Assembly: GCF_000166275.1 (NCBI RefSeq)
Contig: NZ_CM001023.1
Span: 992,001 to 1,056,000, forward strand
DNA: 64,000 nt
Source of the DNA: Algoriphagus machipongonensis
GTDB taxonomy: Bacteria > Bacteroidota > Bacteroidia > Cytophagales > Cyclobacteriaceae
Reading direction: 5' to 3'
Shown here piece after piece: positions 37,102 to 45,947 of the stretch. Made by a program: the position numbers and the translations under genes. Position 1 is the stretch's first letter. Each line of letters begins with the position of its first letter. The notes beneath the pieces were generated by a model. It was not told the origin of the DNA. It ran no database searches and saw only the letters and a program-made list of their open reading frames with translations.

Positions 37102-37809
37102 ATGGGAAAAATCGTCATCGCCATCGATGGATATTCAGGTTGTGGTAAGAGTTCGACAGCAAAAGCTGTTGCAAAGGACTTAGGCTACACTTATATAGAT
37201 ACTGGAGCCATGTACCGGGCGGCAACCCTACACTTTTTAAATAACCACCTTTCCGCGACCAATCCTCAAGATGTTGAAAAAGGCCTTAAGTCTCTGGAAA
37301 TATCCTTTCACTTAAATCCAGAAAATCAATTACAGGAAACCTATCTTAATGGTCTTCACGTAGATGACGCTATCCGTTCGATGCAAGTTTCTAATAATGT
37401 CTCACGCATTGCTGCTTTACCGGCAGTTCGTAAGGATTTGGTAGCTCAACAACAGCGCTTGGCGAAGAAAAAAGGTGTGGTCATGGATGGTAGAGATGTA
37501 GGATCAGTGGTTTTTCCTGAGGCGGAATTGAAGATTTTCATGACAGCCGATTTGGAGACTCGAGCGATTCGTAGACAGGCAGAGTTATTAGAAAAAGGAG
37601 AAACCATTCCTTTAAAAGATATTATTGAAAATCTTGCCTCCCGTGATGAGATTGATTCCACTCGGGAAGTTGGTCCTTTGATAAAAGTGGAAGATGCTAT
37701 CGAAGTGGACACCAGTAATATTACCTTTGCCGAGCAGGTGGCTTTTATAGTTAATAAAGCCAGAGAAATTATAGATAAAGAGAAAAGCTATGCAAGTAAC
37801 CATAGATAA
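37102..37809 (+). CDS. cmk: cytidylate kinase
   Basis: 235 residues. P-loop IDGYSGCGKSSTAKAVA, then YIDTGAMYRAATLH and VMDGRDVGSVVFP, with the NMP-binding insertion between them. It phosphorylates CMP and dCMP. Its 3' end overlaps ispH by 20 bases, so they are co-transcribed. An unrelated pairing with ispH is frequent in bacteria. Confidence 0.96.
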   Translation: MGKIVIAIDGYSGCGKSSTAKAVAKDLGYTYIDTGAMYRAATLHFLNNHLSATNPQDVEKGLKSLEISFHLNPENQLQETYLNGLHVDDAIRSMQVSNNVSRIAALPAVRKDLVAQQQRLAKKKGVVMDGRDVGSVVFPEAELKIFMTADLETRAIRRQAELLEKGETIPLKDIIENLASRDEIDSTREVGPLIKVEDAIEVDTSNITFAEQVAFIVNKAREIIDKEKSYASNHR

Positions 37810-38686
37810 AAACTCAGGGTACTGTTTCGGAGTAGAGTTTGCCATAAAAATGGCAGAGGATGAGATGGAGACCAGTGAGAAACTTTATTGTCTGGGGGAT
37901 ATCGTGCACAATGATATGGAAGTGAGAAGACTGAGCAATAAAGGCTTGGTAGTCATTGACCGAGAGGAACTGCAGGAACTGAGAGATTGCAAAGTCTTGA
38001 TCAGAGCACATGGGGAACCACCGGAAACCTATAAAACGGCAATAGAAAATAATATTGAGCTGATTGATGCTTCTTGCCCAGTTGTATTGAAATTACAGCA
38101 TCGTGTGAAGACAGCGTTTGATCGGATGGAGAGAGAAAATGGCCAAATTGTCATTTATGGCAAAAAAGGTCATGCGGAAGTAATTGGATTAACTGGTCAA
38201 ACATTGGAGAAAGCCATTGTGGTGATGGAGGATAGCGATTTGGATAAAATTGACTTTCAGAAGCCAGTGACTTTGTTTAGTCAAACCACCAAGAGTACCA
38301 AAGGATTTTATGAATTGTCCCATAAAATCCAGGAAAGAATCAAAAACAGTAATTCTGAATTTGAGGAAGTACCGTTTAACGCAAATGATTCGATTTGTAG
38401 ACAAGTTTCCAACCGAGAACCACAGCTTCAGAGGTTTTCTCAGGAAAATGATGTGATACTCTTTGTGTCAGGAAAGAAAAGTTCGAATGGAAAAGCTTTG
38501 TATCAGGTTTGTCTTGGTCAAAACCCGAGAAGTTATTTCATTGAAAATGAGACAGAACTAGACCCAGAGTGGTTTAAGTCAAATGATAAAGTGGGTGTTT
38601 GTGGAGCTACTTCTACGCCTATGTGGCTGATGGAGCAAGTGAAATCGCACCTTGAAATGATGTCTGAAAATGCTTTGCCGATCTGA
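37790..38686 (+). CDS. ispH: 4-hydroxy-3-methylbut-2-enyl diphosphate reductase
   Basis: 298 residues. The three iron-sulfur cysteines are C12 (GYCFGVE), C96 (DASCPVV) and C203 (SICRQV). H128 and E130 in GKKGHAEV are the substrate/proton-relay pair, and RAHGEPP holds another conserved His. It makes IPP and DMAPP in the last step of the MEP pathway; ispE of the same pathway is at 58332-59141. It overlaps cmk by 20 bases. Confidence 0.96.
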   Translation: MQVTIDKNSGYCFGVEFAIKMAEDEMETSEKLYCLGDIVHNDMEVRRLSNKGLVVIDREELQELRDCKVLIRAHGEPPETYKTAIENNIELIDASCPVVLKLQHRVKTAFDRMERENGQIVIYGKKGHAEVIGLTGQTLEKAIVVMEDSDLDKIDFQKPVTLFSQTTKSTKGFYELSHKIQERIKNSNSEFEEVPFNANDSICRQVSNREPQLQRFSQENDVILFVSGKKSSNGKALYQVCLGQNPRSYFIENETELDPEWFKSNDKVGVCGATSTPMWLMEQVKSHLEMMSENALPI

Positions 38687-38823
38687 ATCAAATATTGCCT
38701 TCAGAAATAATTGGCAACCATTCTCTTAAAAAGTGAAACATAATATCTTGATTACCCCCTAAATAAAATTTGTATTTATTAGATTTGGGGCGTTTTTCAA
38801 AGGCTCATAGTTCAAAAACAGAT

Positions 38824-40176
38824 ATGTCTAAAATAGTGAAGCTTAAGAAGGGTTTTGATATAAAACTGGAAGGAGAGGCTAAAAAAGAATTAGCTGACTT
38901 CACGCCAGCTCAGACCTTCGCCATTAAGCCGACGGACTTTATTGGTCTCCAAAGGCCGAAAGTGCTAGTCAACGTTGGAGATACCGTTAAGGCAGGTACT
39001 CCCGTCATGTTCGATAAAGCCATGGATCAAGTTATCTACGCGGCTCCGGTTTCCGGGGAAGTGGTGGATGTCAAGAGAGGAGAGAAGCGAAAGCTTCTTG
39101 AAATCACGATCCTTGCTGATCAAACTATTTCCCACGAAGATCTAGGTAAAGCTGATCCAAAATCTCTTGATAGAGATGCTTTGGTGGCAAAGCTAGCAGC
39201 AGGAGGAGTTTGGCCTCAATTGATCCAACGTCCATACGGCGTCGTGGCAAATCCAGAAGATACACCAAAAGCAATTTTCATTTCAGGTTTTGATACCAAT
39301 CCTCTAGCGGCTGATTATGGCTTTATGTTAGAGGGGGAAGAAAAATACTTCCAAGCTGGAATTGATGCTTTAGGCAAGTTGACTTCAGGAAAAGTACATT
39401 TGAATTTGAATGGCGCTTCAGCAGCACCTTCTGTATTTGCCAATGTGAGCAATGCAGAAATCAATAAGGTTTCCGGACCACACCCTGCAGGGAATGTTGG
39501 TGTTCAGATTCACCATATTGATCCAATTAACAAGGGCGACTTGTTATGGACAATAAGTCCGTATGGGGTTATTCAGATTGGTAAATTGATGGTAGAAGGT
39601 GTTTACGATGCCTCTAAAACAATTGCAATCTCTGGATCTGAAATCACAAATGCTGCCTATGTGAAAACATATATGGGGGCTAATGTGTCTTCCTTTGTGA
39701 AAGGAAACTTAAACTCAGGCCATGTAAGAGTGATCTCTGGAAATGTATTGACTGGTGAAAAAATCTCAATGGATGGATTTGTTGGTTATTACCATAATCA
39801 GATAACAGTTATCCCAGAAGGAGACTATGAGGAGTTTTTAGGTTGGTTAATGCCTAGTACCTCCAAATTGAGTTTCCATAAAGCTTTGGGAATGTTCTCT
39901 TTCTTGAATAAAGGGAAATTTAAAGTAGATACAAATACCCACGGAGAGGAACGACCATTTGTTGTTTCAGGGGTATTTGAAAAAGTGCTTCCAATGGATA
40001 TTCTTCCTACTTATTTGTTTAAAGCGATTCTCGCAGAAGACTTTGACGAAATGGAAGAGTTAGGACTATATGAAATTATAGAAGAGGATGTAGCACTTTG
40101 CGAGTTTGTGGATCCTTCTAAAAATGATTTACAGAAGTTGGTAAGATCAGGGGTTGAATTATTGATGTATAGTTAA
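38824..40176 (+). CDS. nqrA: Na+-translocating NADH:quinone reductase subunit A
   Basis: 450 residues, starting MSKIVKLKKGFDIKLEGEA. It contains the typical TDFIGLQRPKVLVNVGDTVKAGTPV barrel-sandwich part and PHPAGNVGVQIHHIDPI. NqrA is the peripheral subunit that binds quinone. I choose the ATG at 38824; an upstream TTG 18 codons earlier adds a non-conserved stretch. It is the first gene of a five-gene operon, nqrABCDE. Confidence 0.96.
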   Translation: MSKIVKLKKGFDIKLEGEAKKELADFTPAQTFAIKPTDFIGLQRPKVLVNVGDTVKAGTPVMFDKAMDQVIYAAPVSGEVVDVKRGEKRKLLEITILADQTISHEDLGKADPKSLDRDALVAKLAAGGVWPQLIQRPYGVVANPEDTPKAIFISGFDTNPLAADYGFMLEGEEKYFQAGIDALGKLTSGKVHLNLNGASAAPSVFANVSNAEINKVSGPHPAGNVGVQIHHIDPINKGDLLWTISPYGVIQIGKLMVEGVYDASKTIAISGSEITNAAYVKTYMGANVSSFVKGNLNSGHVRVISGNVLTGEKISMDGFVGYYHNQITVIPEGDYEEFLGWLMPSTSKLSFHKALGMFSFLNKGKFKVDTNTHGEERPFVVSGVFEKVLPMDILPTYLFKAILAEDFDEMEELGLYEIIEEDVALCEFVDPSKNDLQKLVRSGVELLMYS

Positions 40177-40179
40177 GAT

Positions 40180-41379
40180 ATGAAGGCATTAAAAAATCTT
40201 TTCGATAGTGTAAAGCCAAACTTTGAGAAGGGCGGCAAATGGGAAAAGTTCTACACTCTCTATGAGGGCCATAGAACGATTGTATTTGCTCCAGACTTGA
40301 CTACCAAAGCCAAGGGAGCTCAAATTAAGGATGCAACAGACTTGAAGCGTGTGATGATCACAGTGGTAATAGCCATGATCCCAGCATTGCTTTTCGGTAT
40401 TCTAAATATTGGACACCAGCATTTCTTAGCCGTAGGCGAAGAAGCTACTTTCTTGGATAAAGCAATTTTTGGGTTGATCTCAGCATTGCCTATCCTGGTT
40501 GTGTCTTATGGTGTCGGCTTGTTGACAGAGTTTATTTTCTGTGTTGTAAGAAATCATCCGATTTCTGAAGGATTCCTGGTTTCAGGGATGTTGATTGCTT
40601 TAGTCATGCCTCCTCATATTCCATTATGGCAGGTTGCGGCAGCGACTATCTTTGCCGTAGTGATTGGTAAAGAGGTTTTTGGTGGTACAGGGATGAACAT
40701 TCTTAATGTGGCCTTGACTGCTAGAGCTTTCTTATATTTTGCATATCCTGCGAATATTTCTGGTGACCAAGTATGGACTTACCTAGGAGATAAAATGGCA
40801 GTTGATGGTTTCTCTGGAGCGACTGCTCTTGGAGTTGCTTATAGCGCAAGTAATGATGGAACCCCGGTAGTGGAGGCTCTTGCTTCTCACAATGCCAGTA
40901 TAGGTGCAGATTACAGCTTCATAAACATGTTTATGGGTTGGATTCCTGGATCTATCGGAGAAACATCTGTTTTGATGGCTTTGGTGGGAGCAGCAATTTT
41001 AATTGGTACTGGAATCGGAAGCTGGAAAATCATGCTTTCCGGATTTTTAGGAACCTACGTAATGGGTACTATCATGAACCTGTTGGCAGTCAATGAATAC
41101 ATGGCTATGCCAGCTCATTACCATTTAGTAATGGGAGGTTTAGCCTTTGGAATTATCTTCATGGCTACGGACCCAGTATCAGCTGCGCAAACAGAAACTG
41201 GTAAATGGATTTACGGATTGTTGATAGGTGTTTTGACCGTCATCATTCGAGTTACAAACCCTGCGTATCCAGAAGGGATTATGCTGGCAGTGTTGCTTAT
41301 GAACGTATTTGCTCCACTGATTGATTATTATGTAGTAAAAGCTAACAAAACAAGGAGGTTACAACGTGCAACAGTCTAA
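40180..41379 (+). CDS. nqrB: Na+-translocating NADH:quinone reductase subunit B
   Basis: 399 residues, integral membrane subunit with about ten hydrophobic segments. FGGTGMNILNVALTARAFLYF and the FMN attachment motif SGAT (in VDGFSGATALG) are present; the Thr carries covalent FMN. It starts 3 bases after nqrA and overlaps nqrC by 14 bases. Confidence 0.96.
   Translation: MKALKNLFDSVKPNFEKGGKWEKFYTLYEGHRTIVFAPDLTTKAKGAQIKDATDLKRVMITVVIAMIPALLFGILNIGHQHFLAVGEEATFLDKAIFGLISALPILVVSYGVGLLTEFIFCVVRNHPISEGFLVSGMLIALVMPPHIPLWQVAAATIFAVVIGKEVFGGTGMNILNVALTARAFLYFAYPANISGDQVWTYLGDKMAVDGFSGATALGVAYSASNDGTPVVEALASHNASIGADYSFINMFMGWIPGSIGETSVLMALVGAAILIGTGIGSWKIMLSGFLGTYVMGTIMNLLAVNEYMAMPAHYHLVMGGLAFGIIFMATDPVSAAQTETGKWIYGLLIGVLTVIIRVTNPAYPEGIMLAVLLMNVFAPLIDYYVVKANKTRRLQRATV
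41352..41359 (+). promoter_or_regulatory. Shine-Dalgarno site of nqrC (GTG start)
   Basis: AGGAGGTT ends 6 bases before the GTG at 41366. Strong Shine-Dalgarno sequences are uncommon in Bacteroidota, and this one, inside the 3' end of nqrB, fixes the nqrC start at GTG. Confidence 0.65.
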
Positions 41380-42130
41380 CGCATATATCATTACATTTTC
41401 GGTCATTTTGACCGTCGTGCTAGGTTTGCTTTTATCAGGCACCTCGCAAGTATTGGGGCCTTTGCAAAAAGAAGCCCAGGCTTTGGATAACAAGAAGCAG
41501 ATTTTGGGAGCTGTGATTCCTTTAGAGCAAATTGATGGAATGACACCTCAGGAAATCAATGAATTCTACGCAAACCGTGTAGGTTCACTTGTGGTGAATA
41601 TCAATGGTGAGGAAGTGACAGAACAAGACGGTGTAGCTGTGACTGCCGACTTGGTAGATGTTGCCAAAAACTATAAGAAGCCAGCTGAAGAGCGTCTTTT
41701 CCCTGTTTATATTTTCCATAAGGAAGGTAATCCTGAGGCTGTAGATAACTACATCTTGCCATTATACGGTGCTGGACTTTGGGATGCTATCTGGGGATAT
41801 ATTGCCTTGGATACTGATATGAATACTGTAGGTGGTGTTACTTTTGGTCATGCGGGTGAAACTCCAGGACTGGGAGCAAGAATCACTGAGCCAGGAGTTC
41901 AGGAAAGATATGTAGGTAAAACTATATACAATGAATCTGGTGAATTGGTAGCTGTGGAAATGCAGAAAGGTGAAGGAAAAGATTATTCTGATGACCCACA
42001 TCAAGTGGATGGAATGTCTGGTGCTACTATTACTGGTAAAGGAGTGAATAATATGCTTAAGAACTACTTGAGTTATTATGAAGCTTACCTTAAAAGTCAG
42101 AAATCATCTTCAGCGGTAGCCACGCTTTAA
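41366..42130 (+). CDS. nqrC: Na+-translocating NADH:quinone reductase subunit C
   Basis: 254 residues. One N-terminal membrane helix (AYIITFSVILTVVLGLLLSG) anchors a periplasmic FMN-binding domain. The attachment motif SGAT (DGMSGATITGKGV) carries the covalent flavin on Thr, and TFGHAGETPGLGARI is typical. It starts with GTG preceded by a clear AGGAGG. Overlaps nqrB by 14 bases. Confidence 0.96.
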   Translation: MQQSNAYIITFSVILTVVLGLLLSGTSQVLGPLQKEAQALDNKKQILGAVIPLEQIDGMTPQEINEFYANRVGSLVVNINGEEVTEQDGVAVTADLVDVAKNYKKPAEERLFPVYIFHKEGNPEAVDNYILPLYGAGLWDAIWGYIALDTDMNTVGGVTFGHAGETPGLGARITEPGVQERYVGKTIYNESGELVAVEMQKGEGKDYSDDPHQVDGMSGATITGKGVNNMLKNYLSYYEAYLKSQKSSSAVATL

Positions 42131-42161
42131 TTAGAACATCAACTCAATAATTATTTTAAAT

Positions 42162-42845
42162 ATGAGTGCTGAAACATTAGAAAAATCAATAGAGAAAAAG
42201 CCGGCGGAGGCGTTACTCTCCAAACGAAGGAAGAAGCTCGTTTCCGATCCTTTGGTGGATGATAACCCAATCACCATTCAGGTATTGGGGATTTGTTCTG
42301 CTCTTGCAGTAACAACTCAAATGAAGCCAACCTTGGTTATGGCTATTGCGGTAATCTTCGTAGTAGTAATGTCCAACTTGCTTATTTCTCTTCTTAGAAA
42401 TACTATCCCTAGCCGTGTTCGTATTATTGTCCAGTTGGCAGTAGTAGCAACCTTGGTAACCTTGGTAAATGAGGTGTTGAAAGCTTTTGCATTTGATATG
42501 TACAAAGAGCTTTCTGTATTCGTTGGATTGATTATCACCAACTGTATTGTAATGGGGCGTTTAGAGGCATTTGCTTTAGGTAATAAGCCATATGACTCTA
42601 TTCTTGATGGATTTGGATCTGCCTTAGGGTACTCCTGGATTATTTTGACCGTTGCTTTCTTTAGAGAGTTGCTTGGTTCAGGATCTGTTTTTGGAATTCC
42701 AATTTATGATTATGTCTCTAGCCTATTCGGATCAGATTTTAGTTTGGCTACAAACGGTCTTATGGTATCTCCGGTAGGTGCATTTATGGTTCTTGGATTA
42801 ATCATCTGGATCCAGCGTACCAAAACAGGATATGTTGAACACTAA
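42162..42845 (+). CDS. nqrD: Na+-translocating NADH:quinone reductase subunit D
   Basis: 227 residues, about six membrane segments. A charged N-terminal extension of some 30 residues ([19 protein letters not shown]) precedes the conserved [20 protein letters not shown]. The Cys in LGIC and the later ITNCIVMGR form the NqrD part of the intramembrane iron centre shared with NqrE. 31 bases after nqrC and 14 before nqrE. Confidence 0.95.
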   Translation: MSAETLEKSIEKKPAEALLSKRRKKLVSDPLVDDNPITIQVLGICSALAVTTQMKPTLVMAIAVIFVVVMSNLLISLLRNTIPSRVRIIVQLAVVATLVTLVNEVLKAFAFDMYKELSVFVGLIITNCIVMGRLEAFALGNKPYDSILDGFGSALGYSWIILTVAFFRELLGSGSVFGIPIYDYVSSLFGSDFSLATNGLMVSPVGAFMVLGLIIWIQRTKTGYVEH

Positions 42846-42859
42846 AACCAACTGAAGAA

Positions 42860-43471
42860 ATGGAATTATTTAACTTAGGTATTCGGTCGATCTTTATCGA
42901 CAATATGGTTTTTGCTTACTTCCTTGGGATGTGTTCTTTCTTGGCCGTATCCAAAAAAGTAAGTACTGCGATCGGTCTTGGTGCTGCAGTAATCTTTGTA
43001 TTGACAGTGACTGTTCCAGTAAACTGGTTATTGAATGAATTTGTATTGAAAGAAGGAGCCCTTTCTTGGGCAAGTGCCAGCTTGGCAACTATTGACCTTA
43101 CTTTCTTAAGATTTATCATGTTTATCGCGATCATCGCAGCGATGGTACAGTTGGTAGAAATGGTAGTTGAGAAATTTGCTCCAGCACTTTACGGTGCCTT
43201 GGGTATTTTCCTTCCATTGATTGCTGTAAACTGTGCGATCCTTGGTGGATCACTTTTCATGGCGCAAAGAGATTATACTTTAGCAGAATCTGCTGTTTAC
43301 GGATTCGGATCAGGTACAGGTTTCTGTCTTGCTATTGTAGCACTTGCTGCAATCCGTGAAAAATTAAAATACTCCAACGTGCCAAATGGTCTAAAAGGAT
43401 TGGGTATTACCATGCTATTGACAGGGTTAATGGGATTAGCGTTTATGTCCTTCATGGGAATTGACCTTTAA
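42860..43471 (+). CDS. nqrE: Na+-translocating NADH:quinone reductase subunit E
   Basis: 203 residues, six membrane segments. Conserved: [20 protein letters not shown] and [12 protein letters not shown], whose cysteines are equivalent to the iron-centre ligands shared with NqrD. It is the last gene of the operon; a strong terminator follows. nqrF, which usually comes next and takes electrons from NADH, is absent from this site. Confidence 0.96.
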   Translation: MELFNLGIRSIFIDNMVFAYFLGMCSFLAVSKKVSTAIGLGAAVIFVLTVTVPVNWLLNEFVLKEGALSWASASLATIDLTFLRFIMFIAIIAAMVQLVEMVVEKFAPALYGALGIFLPLIAVNCAILGGSLFMAQRDYTLAESAVYGFGSGTGFCLAIVALAAIREKLKYSNVPNGLKGLGITMLLTGLMGLAFMSFMGIDL

Positions 43472-43502
43472 TCTTATTTTAAACCTACGTTTAACATACT
43501 TA

Positions 43503-43537
43503 AAACCCGAAGAAGTAATTCTTCGGGTTTTTGTTTT
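43503..43537 (+). terminator. terminator of nqrABCDE
   Basis: AAACCCGAAGAA (43503-43514), loop GTAA, TTCTTCGGGTTT (43519-43530), followed by TTGTTTTT. A perfect 12-bp stem. Confidence 0.93.
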
Positions 43538-43602
43538 TAGAAGCTAGGGTTTATTCAAGATTTGAGTTTAAATTTCAGAAATATTAAACAAATACAATTG
43601 CT

Positions 43603-44226
43603 ATGAAAAACCTATTTTCATTACTGGCTTGCTTTTTAATTTCCCTATCACTTTCTGCACAAAGTGGAGAATGGGTGGAGCTATTTAATGGTCAAAATTT
43701 TGAAGGATGGAAAATTTCTGAAAATCCAGATTCTTTTTCCATTGAAGATGGAATGTTAAAAGTAAATGGACCTAGAGGTCACATGTTTTATGAAGGTGAA
43801 GTTGGAGACCATGACTTCAATAATTTCGAATTGGAAGTGACCTTGAAGACTTTACCAGAAGCCAACTCTGGGATTTTCATCCATACAAAATATCAAGAAA
43901 GAGGATGGCCAAACATCGGGCATGAAATTCAGGTTAATCAAAGCCACGGTGACTGGAGAAAAACAGGAAGTGTTTATTCATTCAAAGACGTGAGAGATAC
44001 TTTTGTAGAAGATGGAGAGTGGTATAAAGAAACCATCATCGTTCAAGGTGATAAAGTTACCGTGAAAGTAAATGGAGAAGTAATCAACGAATATGATGAG
44101 ACAAAAGACCGTGAAGGTGATTTAGGTACTAAAAAACTAGATCATGGTACTATTGCTCTCCAAGCCCATGATCCAAACTCTGTGGTTTACTATAAAAGTG
44201 TAAAAATTAAAATTCTTCCAGATTAA
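43603..44226 (+). CDS. secreted DUF1080 family protein (3-keto-disaccharide hydrolase-like)
   Basis: 207 residues with signal peptide MKNLFSLLACFLISLSLSAQ. The jelly-roll of DUF1080 is recognised from WVELFNGQNFEGWKI, NFELEVTLKTLPEANSGIFI and EWYKETIIVQGDKVTVKVNG, ending in a conserved late strand (GTIALQAHDPNSVVYYKSVKI). Some members hydrolyse 3-keto-glycosides; others are uncharacterised. It stands alone between two terminators, in the place where nqrF would be expected. Confidence 0.88.
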   Translation: MKNLFSLLACFLISLSLSAQSGEWVELFNGQNFEGWKISENPDSFSIEDGMLKVNGPRGHMFYEGEVGDHDFNNFELEVTLKTLPEANSGIFIHTKYQERGWPNIGHEIQVNQSHGDWRKTGSVYSFKDVRDTFVEDGEWYKETIIVQGDKVTVKVNGEVINEYDETKDREGDLGTKKLDHGTIALQAHDPNSVVYYKSVKIKILPD

Positions 44227-44259
44227 GAAAAAATTTAACTGAACCCAATTTCTATAAAA

Positions 44260-44294
44260 ATCCTGATTATTATTGAACGATAATCAGGATTTTA
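44260..44294 (+). terminator. terminator of the DUF1080 gene
   Basis: ATCCTGATTAT (44260-44270) and ATAATCAGGAT (44280-44290) form a perfect 11-bp stem with a 9-base loop, followed by TTTT. Confidence 0.9.
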
Positions 44295-44305
44295 ATTTTC
44301 CAGCC

Positions 44306-44860
44306 ATGGCATTTACTTATAAACGAATTCTTTCCTACTTCCTACGGGGATTGTTGTTTGTCACTCCAGTGGTAGTGACCATTTATATCATCTTCGAAAC
44401 GATTCTGTTCTTAGATAACCTGATTCCGGTGCCTTTGCCAGGGATTGGGATCTTGATGGTTTTGGCTTTGATTACGTTTGTTGGTTACCTAGCAAGTTTA
44501 TTCTTTGCAAAACCGATTTTTGATTGGTTTGAAAGAGGATTAATAAAAATCCCATTGGTTAATTTGATATATACCAGCATCAAGGATTTGATGGGTGCAT
44601 TCGTTGGAGATAAAAAGAAATTTTCTTCTCCAGTAAAAGTTCAGCTTACCGATTCATTGATGCGATTGGGTTTTATTACTCAAGAAGATATGTCCATAGT
44701 AGGAGAGGCTGATCTAGTAGCTGTTTACTTTCCTCATAGCTACAATGTTTCTGGAAATGTGTTCTTGGTTCCAAAAGAGAACGTTACTCCATTAACTGGA
44801 GTTAAGAGTTCAGATGTGATGAAGTTTATGGTAAGCGGAGGAGTGTCTCCATTGGTTTAA
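44306..44860 (+). CDS. DUF502 family membrane protein
   Basis: 184 residues from the ATG of MAFTYKRILSYFLRGLLF; an in-frame TTG eleven codons upstream lies inside the preceding terminator and is rejected. Two N-terminal membrane helices (LLFVTPVVVTIYIIFETILF and ILMVLALITFVGYLASLFF) are followed by a soluble part with IPLVNLIYTSIKDLMGAF and YNVSGNVFLVPKENV. The family is widespread and uncharacterised. Confidence 0.88.
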   Translation: MAFTYKRILSYFLRGLLFVTPVVVTIYIIFETILFLDNLIPVPLPGIGILMVLALITFVGYLASLFFAKPIFDWFERGLIKIPLVNLIYTSIKDLMGAFVGDKKKFSSPVKVQLTDSLMRLGFITQEDMSIVGEADLVAVYFPHSYNVSGNVFLVPKENVTPLTGVKSSDVMKFMVSGGVSPLV

Positions 44861-44882
44861 ATTCACAAAACAATAAAAAGGG

Positions 44883-44910
44883 AAGCCAGCTTTAAAGCTG
44901 GCTTTTTTAG
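44883..44910. terminator. bidirectional terminator between DUF502 and selD
   Basis: AAGCCAGCTTTAAAGCTGGCTT is a perfect palindrome (8-bp stem with a TTTAAA loop), with T6 on the right and A-rich sequence on the left. It separates the convergent genes and overlaps the last codons of selD. Confidence 0.88.
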
Positions 44911-45947
44911 TTTACTGCCACGGTAAACTCATTTTTCTCAGTAAATTTTCCAATCTCCCAGATTACTTGATTTTGTTGCTTCATTGCATTTTCAAACCAA
45001 GACTGATTTTCAGGATCTACCGCCAGCATTAATCCACCGCTAGTCTGAGGATCGCATAGTTTGACCAAATCCATGCCCTCTACACCTTTGGTTTTGGCAC
45101 TATATGCATTCCAATTTCGGTAGGTGTTATCCGGGAAAATGAATTGATTGATATATTCCTGTATCCCTTCTATCAAGGGAAGTTTGTGGATTTCAATGGC
45201 TGCTGAAACTTCCGATCCCTCGCACATTTCAATAAGGTGTCCTAGCAATCCAAAACCAGTCACATCAGTCATCGCATGAACCTCCTCATGATTTCCTATC
45301 AGCTCGCCAATTGAATTTAGACGACAGGCAGTATCAATCAAATGGGCATAATCCTTGTCTTGAATCTTTTGTCTTTTCAGCGCAGTGGCCAAAACGCCAA
45401 TTCCCAGTGGTTTGGTTAGATAAATGATGTCTCCAGATTTTGCTCCTTTGTTGGTTTTAATCTTTCTAGGGTGGATTATCCCGTTTACAGAAAGCCCAAA
45501 AATCGGGTCTTTTGCAGCGATGCTATGACCTCCTGCCAGTTCGATTCCAGCAGTTTTACAAATGCTCTTAGCACCTTCCATTACCTTAGCTGCGAGTTCA
45601 GGAGCAAGTTTCTCTACGGGCCAGCTTAAAATAGCATTGGCGAAGACAGGCTTCCCACCCATAGCGTATATATCAGAAATGGCATTCGCAGCGGCAATTC
45701 TTCCAAAATCAAATGGATCATCTACAATCGGGGTGAAAAAGTCTACGGAATTGATCATTGCAAGATCATCCGAAACCTGATAAACTGCTGCATCATCTTT
45801 TCCAGAGTTGCCCACCAATAGATTTGGATCAACTTGGGTGAAAGAGCCGCTGGAGCTAAGAATTTGGTCAAGAATTGCTGGGGCTATTTTACAGCCACAA
45901 CCTGAACCTTCACTCCATTCAGTGAGCCGGATTACTGATTTTTCCAT
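44907..45947 (-). CDS. selD: selenide, water dikinase
   Basis: 346 residues. The catalytic SGCGCK has C17 and K20 at the positions of the E. coli enzyme, so the active site uses cysteine and not selenocysteine. NSVDFFTPIVDDPFDFGRIA and GGKPVFANAIL are typical metal and ATP-binding parts. It makes selenophosphate. Its start overlaps mnmH by 29 bases and it is second in the mnmH-selD pair. No selA, selB or tRNA-Sec is seen here, which suggests use in tRNA modification. Confidence 0.95.
   Translation of the reverse strand: MEKSVIRLTEWSEGSGCGCKIAPAILDQILSSSGSFTQVDPNLLVGNSGKDDAAVYQVSDDLAMINSVDFFTPIVDDPFDFGRIAAANAISDIYAMGGKPVFANAILSWPVEKLAPELAAKVMEGAKSICKTAGIELAGGHSIAAKDPIFGLSVNGIIHPRKIKTNKGAKSGDIIYLTKPLGIGVLATALKRQKIQDKDYAHLIDTACRLNSIGELIGNHEEVHAMTDVTGFGLLGHLIEMCEGSEVSAAIEIHKLPLIEGIQEYINQFIFPDNTYRNWNAYSAKTKGVEGMDLVKLCDPQTSGGLMLAVDPENQSWFENAMKQQNQVIWEIGKFTEKNEFTVAVN

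Noticed and set aside
44907-45947. SelD as a selenoprotein
   Set aside because: The active-site codon reads Cys (C17), and there is no in-frame TGA.
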